From contig JAILWY010000019.1 of NCBI GenBank assembly GCA_022113835.1, positions 434,001 to 498,000 on the forward strand: DNA of 64,000 bases. The letters are read 5' to 3'. The translations under genes and the position numbers were made by a program. How positions within the stretch are numbered: position 1 is the stretch's first letter; every line of letters starts with the position of its first letter. Under the pieces are notes generated by a model, which was given only the letters and a program-made list of their open reading frames with translations, had not been told where the DNA came from and did not search any database. Positions 58,401 to 64,000 of the stretch are shown here, piece by piece. This DNA comes from Atopsyche davidsoni. Its lineage: Eukaryota; Arthropoda; Insecta; Trichoptera; Hydrobiosidae.

Positions 58401-61400
58401 CCGAGTGCATTTTTGTTGTAATCAAGAATATCTTAAATAATTTAAACACCGAGTACAAACACTAAGTATAAAACACTGTTATAGAATATATAAATATTAT
58501 ATATAATTATAGATCCTAAAAAGTTTGCATATTTTGGTAGCCATGCCATGAAAACCTTCTTAATAATTTGTGTATTTTGGCTTGGTAAATTGAAATTAAT
58601 GTATTATAAATTATTAACTAACTGCTTTGACTTAGTGTTATTTACTTTTAAACGGGTCTGTTTAAAAGTAAACAGTGTGAATGTTTTATTTCTTCAATGA
58701 TTAAAACAAAACTGTTTCAGATCGACCTGTGACATATTTGTACAATACCCTTCACTACTATGAACGGAAACTGAGGGATCGTCCACCACTTAAGAGGAAG
58801 CTTGTGAGTGCTGTTCTGGGTTCACTCAAAGATATACGACCCGCCGGTTGGGCCGTATCAGAGGCTTTCCAAGTCTATCTCAACAAAACTGAGCAAGATG
58901 CCAGTAGTTGGCTACCAGAGCTGAATTATTATATAACTCTAGTTCGCAGAATTGTTGACAGTATCCTTGAAAATATGAGTTGAAGTATTTGACCACCATG
59001 TTAACGCACCATACTCCTTACAATCCTTTTATTATTAAAGCATTTGCAGTCTTGGTAAAGTTTATTTATAAAGAATCAAAACTTATTCATTGGTTGATTA
59101 ATTATTCAAAAAAACAATATTGTTTTATTTTCTACAAGCATGGTGATTAATTTTGTGAATCTATTGTTGTTTTGTAACTATATGGTTTTTACTATTTGAT
59201 AAAAGTATATTACGTTTATATGGAATAATATATCACATTTTCGTTTTAACACAAGTTGTATTTGATATATTTCTTAACTTTAATTAACAGCAATGGCTGG
59301 AAAACCACAATTTCCTAATACAGATTGGCGATTTAATGAGTTTCCAAATCCTTCAGCACATGCCCTTCACGTGACATGTGTGGAGCTGATGTCACTTCCT
59401 TTGGTACCGAGTATCGTTGGAAATAATCTATTGGACGTCATCACTAAAGGATTCACTGTTATACCATTTTCTCAGCTGCAATCTTGGATAAATGCTATTG
59501 GACTTATCATGGCGGCCCTGCCCGATTCATATTGGTCTGTACTGCATGACAGGATATTTGAAGTCATCACAAGTCCACAGATGATTGAATGGCAATACAA
59601 TAATGCTCCATTTCAAGTTTTCAACTTGGCTATGTGTCGAGACGCCATGCTTGAAACCAAGTTCAGCTTTACATTGGCTTTGGCGCATTCTATGTGGTAC
59701 CATGCGGGTGTCGGCCAAATAGCCCAAGTTCCTCAGTAAGTTAAATAATAACTAATTCATTTCCTTTTCTTCATCTCGTTATAAACAGTATCTTCACTAT
59801 TAATTTAGTTTAAGTAAGAAGCATATTTACTAATATAATTGGGCACATTAGTTCACACATAAAAGATGATTTAAAGAAATTCTCAGAAAAACATCATCAT
59901 GATTTGTGTGGGATTTGAACCCACATCCCCAGGCTTACATGGCCAGTGTACTGACCCTTGTACTAACGAACCACATCCATTAATCGAGAAGGGTCAGTAC
60001 ACCGGCCATGTAAGCCTGGGGATGTGGGATCAAATCCCACACAAATCACAATATCATGATATTTTTCGAAGAATTTCTTTAAATCATCTTCTATGTGTGA
60101 ACTAATGTGCCTAAATATATTAGTAAATAATATAAACCTGTAATAGGTTATAAATACGCATTTGATTGACGTTCAATCCTAAAATAGACATACATATAAG
60201 AAGCATATGTCAATTCAAATGTATTTTTAAATATGCACAGTAACTGAAACTTAGATTCTGTGATAAGCTTTAATAATTATTTATTTACTAAAGATGTCTT
60301 TCAATTATAAATATATTTTTAAAAATGGTTTAAATTTTTTTTTTCAGATTTATCAAAGATAAACTAGTCAGTGTGGTGCGAACAGAAGTGCAGTTCTTAT
60401 TTCTTTGCCACTTGGTTGGACCATTCCTTCAGAGATTCAATTCTGATCTTCCATGGGCTGTTATTGATATCACAATCATGCTTTACGAGCTGCTAGCACA
60501 GATTGATAAGGCTCAGGCGCATCTGAGTTATATAGACCCCATATGTGACTTATTGTATCCTTTTCAATGTATGCGATTATTCTAAATACTGCACTATAGT
60601 TAATTATATATGAAAATATTAATATTAAGTCTCCATTAAATATCTACATTGACTTGAATGGCTAAAATTGAATTTAAAAAAATGTACCCTTAATATAATA
60701 TTATTATATTTTACTGGTGACCGGCCTTGCCAATCTTTCACATTGGCATTATCAAACGAAGATTACTAGAAACTTAAACATGTAGCAAAATCACAAAATT
60801 ATTTCATAAAAATAGTTAGAGTTAAATCATAAAAATGGAATTCTGTCAAAAATATTGAATACATAAATATATATATATATTATATAATATATTTTACAGT
60901 ATATTTATCATTTGTATAAGTTGATTTAACTCACGTGAGTTTCTCGGCGTTGCTGTTAAAAATTCTTCTCTCTACAATCTGACATTCATGTAACATAACC
61001 TCACTGTCTGCAATCTGGTACTCAAACAGTTTTGTGGCAATATGTAGTGGTATGGAACTACGCAAACCGAATATCAAACATTATTTTCATTTAGGCAGTT
61101 GTATTTTTTTAATAATTTTGTTTTTTAATATACATTGTTTTCCAACAGTATGAGTACATTCTTTGATGTCAACTCTAACTTCAGATGTCTTCACAGCTCA
61201 CTGAATTGCTCAAATATTCCTAAAGGGTTATTTTACTGTGTGTGTATATATATATATATATATTTATATATATAGTAGTGTTTTCCTTAACAATTATTTG
61301 CAGATATCACATTAAATACATGTTCGTTGGTGATATGAAGAAAAGTGAAGTGGAATGCATAATCCGAAGATTAAGACCTGCTCTTCAAATGAGACTGAGG

Positions 61401-61442
61401 TTCATTGCACATCTGAACGTTGAGCAAATCAACTCCAATTAA
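50058..61442 (+). CDS. MED23: Mediator complex subunit 23 (MED23)
   Basis: MED23 (Sur2/CRSP130), a tail-module subunit linking activators such as Elk1 to RNA polymerase II, in the nucleus. Seventeen exons: 50058-50099, 50281-50525, 50613-50745, 50839-51021, 51092-51870, 52578-52981, 53060-53234, 53316-53485, 53564-53682, 55066-55253, 55594-55774, 55874-56019, 56676-56899, 58721-58960, 59291-59735, 60348-60554, 61304-61442. All GT-AG, all in frame, 4,020 nt, 1,339 aa (human 1,368). The start [20 protein letters not shown] fits the family N-terminus. Conserved blocks: [111 protein letters not shown]. It is built of alpha-helical repeats, with no enzymatic motif. The C-terminus is shorter than the vertebrate one (ends NVEQINSN). 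Confidence 0.96.
52320..52423. repeat. (AT)n microsatellite, about 100 bp
   Basis: A nearly pure AT dinucleotide run with single C or G interruptions near its left end, in MED23 intron 5 (51871-52577). Long open frames read through it on both strands only because ATA/TAT codons are not stops; they are not genes. Confidence 0.95.
53822..54847 (-). mobile_element. Second piggyBac-type remnant, in MED23 intron 9
   Basis: TTAA at 53822-53825 and 54844-54847 bounds a 1,026-bp element. Its terminal inverted repeats are identical for 19 bp: TTAACACATTGTGATCGGG at the left, its reverse complement at the right. It carries a piggyBac-like zinc-finger coding scrap on the minus strand (54147-54285). The termini differ from the element at 3465-4507, so this is another family. 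Intron 9 of MED23 spans 53683-55065; the host splice sites are intact. Confidence 0.85.
54147..54285 (-). pseudogene. piggyBac transposase C-terminal zinc finger, remnant
   Basis: Minus-strand reading gives [18 protein letters not shown], then [18 protein letters not shown] and ECYHMLMHY before a stop (54149-54147). The pattern RRCRVC..K..IR.ETRY.C..C...LC..CF..YH is that of the zinc-binding tail of piggyBac transposases. The catalytic core is missing. It sits in the TTAA-bounded element at 53822-54847. Confidence 0.75.
56900..58720 (+). other. MED23 intron 13, 1.8 kb
   Basis: AT-rich, with nothing recognised except the splice sites (donor CATG|GTAATT at 56900, acceptor CTGTTTCAG ending 58720). 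Joining gives the conserved [18 protein letters not shown]. Confidence 0.75.
59825..60128. mobile_element. Palindromic element with tRNA-Thr-like arms
   Basis: Two inverted arms of about 140 bp around a short asymmetric centre (about 59965-59985). Outer ends are ATTTACTAATAT and its inverse; inner arms are AAGGGTCAGTACACCGGCCA and the inverse. Each arm contains GTGGGTTCAAATCCCACAC-type text, a tRNA T-arm, preceded by TGGCCATGTAAGCCTGGGG, which resembles the anticodon arm of tRNA-Thr. The minus-strand reading of the left arm adds GGTTCGTTAGTACAAGGG, similar to a D-arm. The layout suggests a tRNA-derived sequence duplicated head to head. It lies in MED23 intron 15 and is unlikely to be a functional tRNA. 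Confidence 0.75.
60710..60770. repeat. Fold-back MITE, copy 3 (half only)
   Basis: TTTACTGGTGACCGGCCTTGCCAATCTTTCACATTGGCATTATCAAAC-type text (60710-60757) matches one arm of the palindrome at 34929-35125 with a few changes. The second arm is missing. It lies in MED23 intron 16. Confidence 0.75.
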
Positions 61443-64000
61443 CTCACATATTTACATCTCTAAAAATGAGAGATATGTTTATTTTTTTATCAAGATGTAC
61501 ACTGACAACAAAACACATTTCAAATAAGATGCTATTTCTACCATTTAATTAGGTATGAATCAAATGTTAATCTAATAAATTTTATTTCATAGTTATAAGG
61601 CTCTGATAAAGGTGCAAGAATGTAGCTGTTTCATGTAATCACTTGATTCAAGATACTGCTTCTTAGACTACAAGTAGTTATAAAACCATTAACCAATGAC
61701 ATTTTTTTGGTTATCATATTCCTTATTCCATACTGAAACATGAGTGTCTTCATTACGCAACTTGTGATTGAGTGTTATAGGTTTTATAGTATACATATAC
61801 ACACTCATGAAAAGTGAAAATGCAATAATATTGTACAAGAATATAAAAATATGCTATAGTAAATCTGAATAATATATCTTATTTTTGAAGTAGGTCAATA
61901 ATATAAGCAAGTTTTTACATAATATCTAGTATTTCACAAGCAATATTATGTTTTTTATATTATGATAAATACAGCCTTAAACTACGAATACCTCTTTATA
62001 TTCGAGTGTAGTGTATATGAAAAAGATCAATTGATTTTGTTAAAAGAATATTTTTTACAAAAAAAAGCTGTTAGGCACCACCACAATGAATAGAAGTTCA
62101 TTGTGTAAAGAAATGTATTTGGAATTATTTTTTTTAATATCCATGATGGTGATAACATGCAATGCATGGAAATATACAGTGCTTATATCATAGGGTTTTA
62201 TGTACATTATAATGATTTATTAACATTATATTTTTTTTCATAAAACTTATATTTACATTTTTGAATGACTTTATTTTTATACTATTGTTTTTGTTATTAT
62301 TATGTTTTTTGATTGACACCTTTACATTATTAAATTTATTGTATTAGTGGCTTGAATGCTTAATATCAATTTCTATCAATACGAGATGAATACAACTATT
62401 GTTAAAATTTATATTGGCTAATATAATGTTCAAATACTAAATGTAATTTTAAATAAATTAAAATAGATTTTAAGAACAAATATTTGAACAGGGTGTCAAA
62501 TGATTATTATTACATATGCATATTGAAACATTTGAATGAAATATGATATTTCACTTTATATTGTATGCTCACAAAATATAAATACCTCCTTTAAGTAAGA
62601 AGTTTCTTATTATACATAATGCAATAGTTGAATTAGATGAATATGTAATGGTGCATTTTTTATAAGGTGGCCAGAAATATTTCTTTATGTTAACTGTTAT
62701 ATTGGGCAAAATGAGTTTTTGCTGTAATCGTTTATTCAACCCTGTTTACAATTAGTCAAGACATTTTCAAAACTGAAATGGCTTCGTTAAAGACATTCTC
62801 ATTGTTCAGTGCTTATTTTTGATTTTAAAATTAGCATTATAGGTAATAATTGTACTTTTAGGAAATTGTATGAATGTTTTAAATGGATCTTCTGGTTACC
62901 TTAGTATATATTGCCTTTGATATCATGCTATCGAAATAATCTTTATACTTTAGACTCATTGAATTTTTTACCCTTAATCAGCCTTAAAATAATTATTATA
63001 ATAATTAATGAGAATTGTTAATAAGATCGTCAGTTTATTAAATTAGGTGTTGTGTAATGTACAAATTTGAGAAGAGTAAGGGATTGCTGACTCAAAATCT
63101 TTACATAATTGAGGTCAAGTAATACTGAAAATAGTGAGTTTAGCCGTAAACATCGTGAAATATTCTCTTTGTAAACATTCCTCGCATAATCTTTCTAGAA
63201 ACATCGACCGATTATTTATACAGTGGGAATTTTATATAATAGTGTTACAATACATCTATTTCGAATAAAGATTGGAAAACGTGAAAAGTGTGAAAAAATT
63301 TCTTATGCATTACAGTTGCGAGGTTGGATAGGGCTTGCATATATTTATTTATTTAGAAAAAAAGTTGGTAGGTAAAAAATGTTTTGTTAATTTATGTAAA
63401 GTTGCCAAATTCCATGCCTTAGTAATAAATAGTATAGACTATTTTTGAATTCCTTCTCGTTTAAGGATATCTCATGTTATGAACTCTTTATCGAATTGAG
63501 ACTGCGGTTAATGTTTTATAACATTTAAATTTCACATTTTCAATTCTGATTTAAAATTAGATAATCTAAACATCACTCGTTCTTCTTACTTTATAATATA
63601 CAGTGCTCTTTATCTTTATACTGAGAAAACAGCCATTTTGTTGGTTGACTTATCATACATTTTAATAATTAGGCAAATTTTAATAGAGCTCGATATACTT
63701 AGTCTTTGTTACCTGATCAAGCATAGTGTACCAAGTAATTCAAGGGCATCCAGACTTTGCACCAAACATAGAAATAAGAAATTACTTTGTTTTCTTTTGA
63801 ACTACAAATGATTTTTTTATTTGTGTACAAGAGATGCTTATATTTTGTATTTAAAATCAACATGTTGATAGTGTACTTAAAAATAAATGTACATGTAGTT
63901 TTCTTGAGATATCAATGAATTTATTTCATATTCATTTAATTTTATAAGAAATTTATAAATAAAGTGGATGTGTTATTCTACATAGATACTCATGACTTTT
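61443..64000. other. 3' flank of MED23, no gene recognised
   Basis: AT-rich sequence that begins with the MED23 3' UTR. AATAAA occurs repeatedly (for example near 61576 and 63958), so the transcript end is not fixed. No open frame of note, RNA gene or repeat family was recognised on either strand up to the window end. Confidence 0.6.

Noticed and set aside
59880..60050. Functional tRNA gene in MED23 intron 15
   Set aside because: T-arm and anticodon-arm text is present, but no complete cloverleaf with a proper acceptor stem could be folded, and the sequence is part of a palindromic element.

Overview
The window is AT-rich, intron-rich animal DNA, almost certainly from an insect. The protein families present, intron sizes of about 70 bp to several kb, TTAA-flanked piggyBac remnants, a mariner-type transposon and several MITE families all fit an insect; I cannot name the order. 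There is no operon, CRISPR array or rRNA gene. Four genes can be reconstructed in full by joining GT-AG (once GC-AG) exons whose phases all agree, and a fifth is represented by one first exon.

Layout. (1) 1030-1123, minus strand: a lone signal-peptide exon of a gene running off the left edge, with a GC-rich promoter-like stretch behind it. (2) 3465-4507: a decayed piggyBac element. (3) 5813-7170, plus: SLC66A3 (PQ-loop membrane protein), 4 coding exons, 210 aa. (4) 10787-37617, plus: a laminin alpha chain of the LanA / vertebrate alpha3-alpha5 type, 57 coding exons, 3,671 aa, with LN, LE, domain IV, coiled-coil and five LG domains in order. (5) 42584-47107, minus: the NRDP1/RNF41-type E3 ubiquitin ligase (fly elgi), 6 exons, 315 aa, with a 1.3-kb DD37D mariner-like transposon in intron 5. 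(6) 47326-48480: a hAT-like MITE and a dead pogo/Tigger transposase. (7) 50058-61442, plus: Mediator subunit MED23, 17 coding exons, 1,339 aa, with a second piggyBac remnant, an (AT)n tract and a palindromic tRNA-like element in its introns.

The four genes are ordinary housekeeping or developmental genes: basement membrane, membrane transport, ubiquitination and transcription. Nothing suggests they form a pathway. laminin and elgi are convergent; elgi and MED23 are divergent, with transposon debris between them. I found no convincing undescribed biological system. The points worth a second look are the mobile-element structures (palindromic tRNA-Thr-like element, TRIM-like element, two zinc-finger-only piggyBac remnants), an unusual GC-AG laminin intron, and two short upstream ORFs before MED23.
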